From: Chryseobacterium sp. FH1
GTDB taxonomy: Bacteria; Bacteroidota; Bacteroidia; Flavobacteriales; Weeksellaceae
Assembly: GCF_000735135.1 (NCBI RefSeq)
Contig: NZ_JPLZ01000006.1
Span: 248,001 to 312,000, forward strand
Direction: 5' to 3'
Length of the DNA stretch: 64,000 nucleotides
The translations under genes were made by a program, and so were the position numbers. Below, in pieces: positions 32,171-38,629 of this stretch. The notes beneath the pieces were generated by a model that was given only the letters and a program-made list of their open reading frames with translations, had not been told where the DNA came from and made no database searches. Position 1 is the first letter of the stretch, and each line of letters starts with the position of its first letter.

Positions 32171-32575
32171 ATGGATATCATTAAAGTAATTCTAGAAAAA
32201 ACAAACACAGGATACAGTGCTTATGCACCGGATGAGAAAGGTTTAGTTACTGCTGGAAATACTTTTGACGAAATTAAAGAGAACTTTAATGAAGTCATAG
32301 ATTTACAGGCAGAATATCTAGAAGAAACTAATAACAAAGAAGACGCCTCGAGACTGAAAAAAGCAAAATTGGAATTCTATTTAGATGTAGAGCAGTTTTT
32401 CGAACATTTTAGTATGATCAACAAAACAGCATTTGCCCACTACATCGGGATGAATGATAGCCAATTAAGAAAAATTAGCAATAATATTGTTCCGCTATCT
32501 TCAACTAAAGCATTGCAGATTCAAAATGGATTGCATACTTTAGCTAAAGATTTGAGTTCAGTACACTTTGCTTAG
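32171..32575 (+). CDS. hicB: Antitoxin HicB
   Basis: 134 aa. N-terminal partial RNase-H-like domain (TGYSAYAPDEKGLVTAGNT, ITFDEIKENFNEVIDL pattern) that neutralises HicA, and a C-terminal HTH (KTAFAHYIGMNDSQLRKISN) that would bind the two palindromes upstream of hicA. This gives the usual autoregulation. The pair is probably active in the lysogen and may maintain the prophage or exclude other phages. Confidence 0.85.
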   Translation: MDIIKVILEKTNTGYSAYAPDEKGLVTAGNTFDEIKENFNEVIDLQAEYLEETNNKEDASRLKKAKLEFYLDVEQFFEHFSMINKTAFAHYIGMNDSQLRKISNNIVPLSSTKALQIQNGLHTLAKDLSSVHFA

Positions 32576-32613
32576 AACCAACTCTGAAATTTTATAAACA
32601 AAAATTCCCTCCG

Positions 32614-32644
32614 AAGCACTACAGAAATGTAGTGCTTTTTTTAT
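32614..32644 (+). terminator. Terminator after hicAB
   Basis: AAGCACTACA (32614-32623) and TGTAGTGCTT (32628-32637), GAAA tetraloop, followed by TTTTTTATT. A textbook terminator that isolates hicAB from the next unit. Confidence 0.9.
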
Positions 32645-32728
32645 TGCCTAAATGGCTGATGCAAAACGTTTTTAGCGCAAAATGTATAACGATAATTTTT
32701 TTCTTATTTTTAGAGAAAATTATATACT

Positions 32729-33118
32729 ATGAAAAAACTGTTATTAGTTGCCTTTTTTTTAATTGCAAACTCTGCCTTTGCGCAGGAAACACCAAAGTAT
32801 GTTTATGCCGAGATTTTGGGAGAATCCAGATTACTGAGCAATAAGATTACTGTATCGATTGATTACGGTCAGGCAACATCCTTTTTCCAAAGCAACAAAG
32901 TGAAAAATGAAGATGGTTCCAATAGAATTTTTAATTCTATGGTAGATGCGATGAATTATATGGGCGCGCTAAGTTGGGAGTTTCAGCAGGCATACGTTGT
33001 GACCATTGGTCAACAAAACGTTTATCATTGGTTGATGAGAAAAGAATTTTCAAAACTTGATCAGTCGGTTCAGGATGAAATGAAAAAGAATTTTCCTACA
33101 AAAAGAGACCTAAATTAA
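32729..33118 (+). CDS. Secreted protein (129 aa), prophage accessory gene
   Basis: Cleavable signal peptide at 1-19 (MKKLLLVAFFLIANSAFA then QETP). Mature part about 110 residues: YVYAEILGESRLLSNKITVS, YMGALSWEFQQAY. The tail, HWLMRKEF..., is basic. No family recognised. It is transcribed with the following signal-peptide protein and lies in the prophage between a terminator and a small-gene unit, suggesting a lysogenic conversion gene. Confidence 0.65.
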   Translation: MKKLLLVAFFLIANSAFAQETPKYVYAEILGESRLLSNKITVSIDYGQATSFFQSNKVKNEDGSNRIFNSMVDAMNYMGALSWEFQQAYVVTIGQQNVYHWLMRKEFSKLDQSVQDEMKKNFPTKRDLN

Positions 33119-33119
33119 G

Positions 33120-34076
33120 ATGAAAAAACTGTTATTAGTATTCAGCTTCTTGTTTTCTATACTTTTGTTTTCTCAGATTGACTCACTTATAGAATTTAAT
33201 TCAGTAAAAGTTTATGACGATTCATTTATAGGATTAGAAGTGATAGCTCTACCACGAAGTGAAAATGATTTAACAAGAAATTTTCCAATAGAATTATTTT
33301 CAGATGGTAAATTTCAGAATTCAAAAAATTCGGAAGAATATATTCAAAAAATTAGTGGTAAAAAATTCAAGATTTATGATTTAAAGACAACAGAAAAATC
33401 AACAGAATTTTATTTCACTAATAACGAAACTGTATTTCGTTGGAGAAAGTCAAATTTATCATATATGAATTACGAAAGATTTCTATTGTCAAGTCCTTTC
33501 TACGAACGAATCAAAAAAAAAATATCAAACCAAACCTTTGTTTATGCTGATCAAGAATTTCAATTTGATAATAATTCGAATATTGATTCGAGTGCGATTA
33601 AAAAATTTGTAACAAAATCTATCGATTTTTATCCTCCAAACAATAAGGGTTCTAGGACATATTTACCTTTAATAATAGCTTCTGATATAAACAATAAGGA
33701 AACTATCTTTAATGTTTTTGATTTTAGTTTTAATAAATATTACAAAGGTGAATTGTATGATTTAGCTTTGGAATTAAAAGCTTTGAAAGAAAAGAGAAAG
33801 CAAATAATTGAGAAAAAAGAAAATGAAATCAGGTATTCAAGTCTAATTAAGAAATATGGAAAAAGTATTGGTCAAAAAATTTTTGAAGGCGAAATTTGGA
33901 TTGGAATGAATAGGCAGATGTTGCTGGATTCTAAAGGAAAGCCAACACGGATAGGATTAATTACAGAAACAAAATATGGCACATCATCACAATATATTTA
34001 TGAAGATGAATTTTTTAAAACATTAACCTATGTTTATTTGGAAAACGGAAAAGTAAATGCAATCCAGTATAATTGA
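33120..34076 (+). CDS. Secreted protein (318 aa), prophage accessory gene
   Basis: Signal peptide MKKLLLVFSFLFSILLFSQ, then a charged, Lys/Asn-rich body with low GC. Near the C-terminus the stretch GEIWIGMNRQMLLDSKGKPT, followed by YLENGKVNAIQ, resembles SmpA/OmlA- or DUF-type outer-membrane assembly domains. It starts 1 nt after the preceding stop. Base composition and Lys content differ from the structural genes, consistent with a moron acquired from another source. Function unknown. Confidence 0.65.
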   Translation: MKKLLLVFSFLFSILLFSQIDSLIEFNSVKVYDDSFIGLEVIALPRSENDLTRNFPIELFSDGKFQNSKNSEEYIQKISGKKFKIYDLKTTEKSTEFYFTNNETVFRWRKSNLSYMNYERFLLSSPFYERIKKKISNQTFVYADQEFQFDNNSNIDSSAIKKFVTKSIDFYPPNNKGSRTYLPLIIASDINNKETIFNVFDFSFNKYYKGELYDLALELKALKEKRKQIIEKKENEIRYSSLIKKYGKSIGQKIFEGEIWIGMNRQMLLDSKGKPTRIGLITETKYGTSSQYIYEDEFFKTLTYVYLENGKVNAIQYN

Positions 34077-34093
34077 TTTTTTTAAAATTTTAC

Positions 34094-34124
34094 TTGTGCA
34101 TTAAAAAAAAATATTGCATTTTTG
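34094..34124 (+). promoter_or_regulatory. Promoter candidate upstream of the 34.3-kb small genes
   Basis: TTG at 34094-34096, 20-nt spacer, CATTTTTG at 34117-34124. Nothing firm is encoded in 34125-34320; an open frame there lacks an ATG/GTG start and may be a leader or short ORF. Confidence 0.45.
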
Positions 34125-34320
34125 TAAAGCTAAATCAAACTGACGAAGAAGAAGTCTAAAAAAATCTTCACTCAACTTTTTTACGAAATATACAAGCTAG
34201 TCTTGATAAGTATTGGAAATCTTCTTCGGATGGTTTGGTTTAGCGACACCAAGAAAGTCAAGGCTTTTGTCTTTTTTTTTCTTGGTTTATTTGAAAATAA
34301 CTTTTTTAAAATAAATCAAA

Positions 34321-34527
34321 ATGCTAAACCAAACCAAACAAAAACCAGTAACAAAAAAAGACTCACTAGTAGTAGCTTTTCAAGATTTCAACGGCGTTTA
34401 TCTCGCCAAGATCTCCAATGCGAAAGACAAAGAAACACACGCTTTTGGCGCTACCAAATGCCTAGCTGAGCAAAACGCCATCAGCAACTACAATCTAAAG
34501 TATAATACAGCGTATTATAATATGTAA
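34321..34527 (+). CDS. Small phage protein (68 aa)
   Basis: MLNQTKQKPVTKKDSLVVAF followed by QDFNGVYLAKISNAKDKETH. Compact beta-alpha pattern with AFGATKCLAEQNAISNYN at the end. Chosen over an overlapping frame at 34203-34469, which has a poorer composition. Function unknown. Confidence 0.5.
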   Translation: MLNQTKQKPVTKKDSLVVAFQDFNGVYLAKISNAKDKETHAFGATKCLAEQNAISNYNLKYNTAYYNM

Positions 34528-34543
34528 CTAATACAATTATACT

Positions 34544-34834
34544 ATGAATACTTATGCTTTTACACGACCGGCCACAGGCTATCCGATTGATGATTTCCAA
34601 ATGAGGATCTCAGAATTGTTCCTTCGTCTCCAAACCGACCTTGGCGGTGTAGAGAGAATCAACGATGTTTTGTTTCGTATGTTCGAACTGGCTTTTCCGC
34701 TGGCAACCGAGCAGGAACTGAAAGACTTTACCAAACTGCAAGGCGCAGCACGATGTATGAATATCCTCATAGATGAGCATACAGAAGCTATTTTCGACTT
34801 GCAAAAAGAACAGGAAGAATATGACAAACGTTAA
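34544..34834 (+). CDS. Helical phage protein (96 aa)
   Basis: Mainly helical: ISELFLRLQTDLGGVERIND, LFRMFELAFPLATEQELKDF. The C-terminus (IFDLQKEQEEYDKR) is a coiled-coil-like helix. Overlaps the next gene by 14 nt. No family recognised. Confidence 0.55.
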   Translation: MNTYAFTRPATGYPIDDFQMRISELFLRLQTDLGGVERINDVLFRMFELAFPLATEQELKDFTKLQGAARCMNILIDEHTEAIFDLQKEQEEYDKR

Positions 34835-34991
34835 GTCCTACTACAGAAATATCGAAGACCTCATATCTATTGAGGGAATCTTTGTAAAGAAACAAAGTCT
34901 TTGGTATAGAGAAAATGGCATTGTAATTTTGGAAAATCCTGAAATCTTTGCGACTGCAGGATTCAATCACAAAGATTTTTTATACGCTTAG
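34821..34991 (+). CDS. Small phage protein (56 aa)
   Basis: Start at MTNVKSYYRNIEDLISIEGI, overlapping the previous gene; ends FATAGFNHKDFLYA. Followed by a strong terminator. Function unknown. Confidence 0.5.
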   Translation: MTNVKSYYRNIEDLISIEGIFVKKQSLWYRENGIVILENPEIFATAGFNHKDFLYA

Positions 34992-35018
34992 TTTATTGGC
35001 TCTAATGCCGATTGTTGT

Positions 35019-35056
35019 TAGGTCGTCTGCTCAAACCAGACGGCCTATTTTTATTT
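35019..35056 (+). terminator. Terminator after the small-gene unit
   Basis: AGGTCGTCTG (35020-35029) pairs with CAGACGGCCT (35037-35046, one G-T pair) and is followed by ATTTTTATTTT. Confidence 0.85.
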
Positions 35057-35086
35057 TGTCAATATTATAAAAGAATCTTATTTTTG
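35056..35086 (+). promoter_or_regulatory. Host-type promoter of the 209-aa membrane gene
   Basis: TTG at 35056-35058, 20-nt spacer, TATTTTTG at 35079-35086, a full match to TTG-N20-TAnnTTTG. The gene starts 33 nt downstream. Because it uses the host consensus, expression in the lysogen is likely. Confidence 0.65.
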
Positions 35087-35119
35087 CGGGATTATTATTT
35101 AACAAAACTAAAAATAACT

Positions 35120-35749
35120 ATGAATAATTTATTTAATAAGCGCTACTCAATTAGGATGGTCTGGCTAATTTTTATCTTGTTGGCACTGGTATTTTGCTGT
35201 GTTTTTTTATCTTTCAAATTTATGGGATGGAAAACCTCTGCATCTTTAGATTATACTGTAAAAATTACTTTATCTATTTTAGCTTTTTTGACATTGATTT
35301 ATCATATGCATAATTTAGAAAATCAGATTAAAACACAGGAAAATAGTAACAAGCAGAATTTGGCAAAATATACATACGATATTTGTGCAGATTTTCGCAA
35401 ACCAGGAATGATGGAAATTAATGAAGACATAAGATGTTTAATTATCAGTCAATCTGATAATTTGAAATCTCAAAATATTCATAAATTTTTAGCCCATATT
35501 GATGATCCTGCAAATAGAAAAGATAGACAAGCTGTTATTATTACACTCAATTATTTTGAAAGTATATCTGCAATGGCCTTAGCTGGAGATTTAGACTTGA
35601 ATATTGTAAAGAGATTATTTGGCAAACTTTTTGGTCGTTATTATTTGAAATTTGCACCTTTCATTTTATCAATCCAACAAGAGAGCGCTAAAAGTTGGTG
35701 TAATTTTGAAAAATTAGCATTAAAATGGATAAATGAGGAAAAGATGTAA
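35120..35749 (+). CDS. Membrane protein, DUF4760-like, lysogen-expressed moron
   Basis: 209 aa; start at MNNLFNKRYSIRMVWLIFIL. Two transmembrane segments, about 13-31 and 42-62, are followed by a cytosolic helical domain with NYFESISAMALAGDLDLNIVK, the pattern of DUF4760-type proteins. It has its own host-type promoter and a terminator before it, as expected of a gene expressed in the lysogen. A superinfection-exclusion or defence role is possible but unproven. Confidence 0.6.
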   Translation: MNNLFNKRYSIRMVWLIFILLALVFCCVFLSFKFMGWKTSASLDYTVKITLSILAFLTLIYHMHNLENQIKTQENSNKQNLAKYTYDICADFRKPGMMEINEDIRCLIISQSDNLKSQNIHKFLAHIDDPANRKDRQAVIITLNYFESISAMALAGDLDLNIVKRLFGKLFGRYYLKFAPFILSIQQESAKSWCNFEKLALKWINEEKM

Positions 35750-35758
35750 TTAATTTGT

Positions 35759-35904
35759 TATATTTGACCGACCTAAATACTTTAAAAACTAAACATTATG
35801 GCAATTTCCAACGAAAGACTAGATTATTACGGTTTCTAATCCGTAAAATCAAAAAGAAAAAAAGTAACAATCAACAAGGCCTCCATTATTTGGAGGTCTT
35901 TTTT
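35759..35904 (+). ncRNA. Short terminated transcript candidate with a 13-aa ORF
   Basis: TATATTTG at 35759-35766 could be a -7 box (no good -33). The region holds ATGGCAATTTCC... encoding MAISNERLDYYGF* near 35798 and ends at a terminator: AAGGCCTCCA (35876-35885), TTATT, TGGAGGTCTT (35891-35900), TTTT. It may be a small RNA, a peptide gene or only the tail of the membrane gene. The longer ORF at 35755-35943 reads into promoter 4 and is not supported. Confidence 0.35.
35876..35904 (+). terminator. Terminator before late promoter 4
   Basis: 10-bp stem AAGGCCTCCA / TGGAGGTCTT with TTATT loop followed by TTTT, 2 nt before the TGCGTCACAC block. It insulates the membrane gene from the next late unit. 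Confidence 0.85.
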
Positions 35905-35905
35905 G

Positions 35906-35943
35906 TGCGTCACACTTTTGGCGAACGCCGTATTTTACTTTAG
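35906..35943 (+). promoter_or_regulatory. Phage late promoter 4 (TGCGTCACAC - N20 - TACTTTAG)
   Basis: TGCGTCACAC at 35906-35915, 20-nt spacer, TACTTTAG at 35936-35943 (one mismatch to TAnnTTTG). The membrane-protein gene starts 15 nt further on. Confidence 0.7.
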
Positions 35944-35958
35944 CAGAAAATAAGACAG

Positions 35959-36336
35959 ATGTCCCAATCACATAAATTTTCTTACTGGTTTCAATTTTTG
36001 ATTCTTATCGTTAATGTTTTCATGTTTACTTTTTTCGGAAGCTTTGGCAGTGCTATCACGGTTCTGCTTTGGCTTCCGTTTTTTGTTTCTGAGATCATCA
36101 TTCTGGAAAAGCAGAGAAGGACGCCACGCGAACAGATTTTCTATCACAAATCTTGCCTTTTTGGATTTCTGGATTTGGGATTTGCATTGTCATTTTTAAC
36201 GCTGTTTGCACTTCAAATCTATCATATCATTGTTCAAACTGATTTTGCGGTCAATCAATATTTTCTTATCACACTTTTCACCTATACATTAATCCGAAAA
36301 ATTTACATCTATAAAAACTATTCCTATGAAAAATAA
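35959..36336 (+). CDS. Phage membrane protein with four segments, holin candidate
   Basis: 125 aa. Hydrophobic segments at about 9-28, 29-46, 66-86 and 92-112, with a basic C-terminus (RKIYIYKNYSYEK). Small polytopic proteins of this kind can be holins, needed for the GH108 endolysin, which has no signal peptide. It opens the packaging/tail late unit from promoter 4. Overlaps the next gene by 11 nt. Confidence 0.55.
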   Translation: MSQSHKFSYWFQFLILIVNVFMFTFFGSFGSAITVLLWLPFFVSEIIILEKQRRTPREQIFYHKSCLFGFLDLGFALSFLTLFALQIYHIIVQTDFAVNQYFLITLFTYTLIRKIYIYKNYSYEK

Positions 36337-37252
36337 GGTTATCAAAGTTCTGAAAGATTCAGAATCCTCTCAAGTTCAGAAATATAATGAACTGCTCGAT
36401 TTTATATCGAGATCTACAAAAAACACCAATCTGGTAAGAACATTCCAGACGGGTTTTAGTCCGTCAAAATATGACCAGCTGGAGCATCAGGTTAAGAAAC
36501 AATTCGAGATCTCGGATCTCGATATCTATAATTTCCAAGATGAAGAAAACAATCAAGTCCAAGAACTTACTGCAACAGGCGCTGACCAAGGAAACGGAGA
36601 CCAAACACAATCCAATCTGGAACCGGAAAACAAACTTCACATCGCCCTTGCCGGAAACGAACCAGCGCAGGAAGGATTAAAAATTCGTGATGAATATGAA
36701 TTTTTGAATGACACCAATTGTCCGGAAGAATTTCACATTCTTGTAGGCCAGAAGATCACGGCGTGGAAAGAATTTGCTAAAGAGCATCAGCAATTGGCAA
36801 TCATCTTAAGTCCGGAAGAAGCTGAGACCGAAGAAGGAAAAGCTATTTTAACGGAATTCGCAGAGCTGTCTGACGAGGAAAAAGAAGAAGTTATCTACCA
36901 GTTAGCAAAATCTACCGTAGAAAATTTCCAGCTGAATGCCGATATCAAAAACGAATTGGATTTCTACAAAGAGCAGGGAAGAGTTCTTGGTAAACATCCA
37001 AAACTGAAATTCCTTTCAATGAAACAGGAAATCTATGAGATGTCAGAAGCTGATTTGATAAATCACAGAAACAACGGACAGAAAAATGTTTCCAAAATCA
37101 AAAAAGAATTGGAAGCAGAACCAGGAAAAGAATCTGCTTTGGAAAGATTGGAAAACTGGGAATACAGAGTGAAAATCGTTCTGGAAAGATTGGCAACAGA
37201 ATTTCCACCAAAGGAACCTTCGAAGCCAGTCAAAACTATTACTAAAAAATAA
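36326..37252 (+). CDS. Coiled-coil phage protein (308 aa), unknown
   Basis: Acidic and helical, with two long heptad-like regions (about 160-200 and 240-290, e.g. SKIKKELEAEPGKESALERL). Central LLLVGQ-like segment reads NCPEEFHILVGQKITAWKEF. Such proteins before terminase genes may be tail- or head-associated scaffolds. No family recognised. Confidence 0.55.
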   Translation: MKNKVIKVLKDSESSQVQKYNELLDFISRSTKNTNLVRTFQTGFSPSKYDQLEHQVKKQFEISDLDIYNFQDEENNQVQELTATGADQGNGDQTQSNLEPENKLHIALAGNEPAQEGLKIRDEYEFLNDTNCPEEFHILVGQKITAWKEFAKEHQQLAIILSPEEAETEEGKAILTEFAELSDEEKEEVIYQLAKSTVENFQLNADIKNELDFYKEQGRVLGKHPKLKFLSMKQEIYEMSEADLINHRNNGQKNVSKIKKELEAEPGKESALERLENWEYRVKIVLERLATEFPPKEPSKPVKTITKK

Positions 37253-37290
37253 GGTTTGGGAAGCCTATTTAAAACCCGAAAAATAATAAA

Positions 37291-37518
37291 ATGGAAGAAT
37301 TAACATTTGGACAAAAAGCCGTTGGATTAAATTTTAATCCATCTGGAGATGACAAGGTTGGACAAGTTAAACAAACATTTGCTACTTTAATTGATAACGT
37401 GGTTAACGAGCATGAATCACCATCAATATTAAAAAATTTGTTTCAAGAGATGGCTGTGAAAAGCCTTGTTTCTGCACAGATGGCTGTTGTTAAGTTTATT
37501 ACTTATTCAGAAAATTAA
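37291..37518 (+). CDS. Probable Acb2/Tad1-type cyclic-nucleotide sponge (anti-CBASS/anti-Thoeris)
   Basis: 75 aa. The start FGQKAVGLNFNPSGDDKVGQ and the end AQMAVVKFITYSEN match the pattern of the Bacteroidota branch of the Acb2/Tad1 hairpin family (DUF7681): FGEKAVGxxFNPS, a helical hairpin, then xAQMWxVKxxTW. Characterised Acb2 and Tad1 proteins bind cyclic oligonucleotides or gcADPR produced by CBASS and Thoeris and block those defences. The usual Trp after AQM is Ala here, and the linker is short. The match is recalled from sequence pattern, not computed. It sits beside terminase genes in a late unit. Confidence 0.6.
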   Translation: MEELTFGQKAVGLNFNPSGDDKVGQVKQTFATLIDNVVNEHESPSILKNLFQEMAVKSLVSAQMAVVKFITYSEN

Positions 37519-37546
37519 AGGGGGTAGAAACTAGTAACCAAAAACT

Positions 37547-37568
37547 AAGGCGGAGCAATCCGCCTTTA
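37547..37568 (+). terminator. Hairpin before small terminase
   Basis: AAGGCGGA (37547-37554), GCAA loop, TCCGCCTT (37559-37566) with only a short T run. Probably a weak terminator or attenuator; the downstream genes lack a separate recognisable promoter. Confidence 0.5.
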
Positions 37569-37586
37569 CCTCTATAATACCATCAG

Positions 37587-37931
37587 ATGAATCAATCCGA
37601 AGATCTTATCCCATTTGTAAAACCATATATCGAACTCTCTCAGGAAGAATTTGAAAAGGTTATGATTTTGGCTGAATCCGGCATTTTCGCTTCGAGAATT
37701 GCTGAGATCCTTCAGAAAGACAAACGTCTTTTTATGCTGGATTGGAAACGCAACGGCACGCCCGTTTTCCTCGCATATTACAAAGGATTGGAGAAAGCAA
37801 AGGCGGATGTCAACGCAAAATTGCTCAAGAAAGCCAGAAAAGGAAATGTGACCGCAGCGCAACAGATGGAAAAGATATGGCAGGAACAAAAACTAAACGA
37901 TATCAAAGAAGAAATATTCAACAGTGAGTGA
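37587..37931 (+). CDS. Terminase small subunit-like protein
   Basis: 114 aa. An HTH-like N-terminal half (ESGIFASRIAEILQKDKRLF) and a helical C-terminus (KGNVTAAQQMEKIWQEQKLN) match the build of small terminases, which bind the packaging site. It lies upstream of the large terminase with one gene in between. Overlaps the next gene by 8 nt. Confidence 0.65.
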   Translation: MNQSEDLIPFVKPYIELSQEEFEKVMILAESGIFASRIAEILQKDKRLFMLDWKRNGTPVFLAYYKGLEKAKADVNAKLLKKARKGNVTAAQQMEKIWQEQKLNDIKEEIFNSE

Positions 37932-38541
37932 TCGATTTGAAAATATAACCATAGAAGACCTTTACGAATTTCTGGAATTTGGCGATATGACCAAAGCACC
38001 ACAGGAACTCGTAGATTATATGTTGATGCTGGAAATGATATGGGGAATGCACAAGAGAATGTTCGATTTTCCAAACAATGAAGCCATCATCACGCATTTG
38101 GTGTTGACCCAAGGTTACAAAAGACCGAAGGCGAGACAGCTTCTCAAAGACGCATTGGAATATTTCTCACGGGAAAACCAACTTTCCAAAGAAACTTGGC
38201 GCTCCATCGTAGCAGAAAAAGGAATGCAGTCTTTTGTTGCCGGAATCAGAATGGCCAGAAACTCCAGAGATATCAAAGATTCGGTTTGGATTCTTTTGGA
38301 ACTCGGAAAATTTCTTGGTTGGGATGTTCCGGATGCAGAAAAACCAGACGAAAATTTCCTGCGACAAATGCAGATCGTAACTGCAGATATCGAAATGTTC
38401 GATTTGCCGAAAGTAGACCGTCGGGAAATCGGAAGATGGATAGACGCACTTCCGGAAGTTTCCGAAAAAATGAAAGCCAAAGCCAAAGCAGAAGTTGACG
38501 GTGTTCCATTCAAATTACTTAAAAATATGGATAATGAATAA
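37924..38541 (+). CDS. Packaging-region helical protein (205 aa)
   Basis: All-helical; contains QGYKRPKARQLLKDALEYFS and RSIVAEKGMQSFVAGIRMAR, then a C-terminal KPDENFLRQMQIVTADIEMF. Conserved position between small and large terminase in Bacteroidota phages suggests a packaging or terminase-accessory role. No motif identified. Confidence 0.55.
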   Translation: MSDRFENITIEDLYEFLEFGDMTKAPQELVDYMLMLEMIWGMHKRMFDFPNNEAIITHLVLTQGYKRPKARQLLKDALEYFSRENQLSKETWRSIVAEKGMQSFVAGIRMARNSRDIKDSVWILLELGKFLGWDVPDAEKPDENFLRQMQIVTADIEMFDLPKVDRREIGRWIDALPEVSEKMKAKAKAEVDGVPFKLLKNMDNE

Positions 38542-38629
38542 ACCAAAAATTCCAGCGGACAGAGAAGAATACACACCTGGTTGCCTGGGCTTTGTAATGA
38601 TTTTTCTTCTGATTATAATATTAATATGA
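38534..38629 (+). CDS. Tiny membrane protein (31 aa) overlapping terminase start
   Basis: Start at 38534 overlaps the previous stop; the stop overlaps the terminase start as ATGA. Reads MNKPKIPADREEYTPGCLGF then a TM-like hydrophobic end (VMIFLLIIILI). Overlaps on both sides and a clean TM segment support it as real. Function unknown; it may be a small holin-related or regulatory peptide. Confidence 0.45.
   Translation: MNKPKIPADREEYTPGCLGFVMIFLLIIILI

Noticed and set aside
34203-34469. 88-aa ORF overlapping the 68-aa gene at 34321
   Set aside because: Starts at TTG without context and its second half reads as Arg/Ser-rich shadow of the 34321 gene. A short leader ORF at the start cannot be excluded.
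35755-35943. 62-aa ORF
   Set aside because: Runs through a terminator and late promoter 4; basic low-complexity composition.
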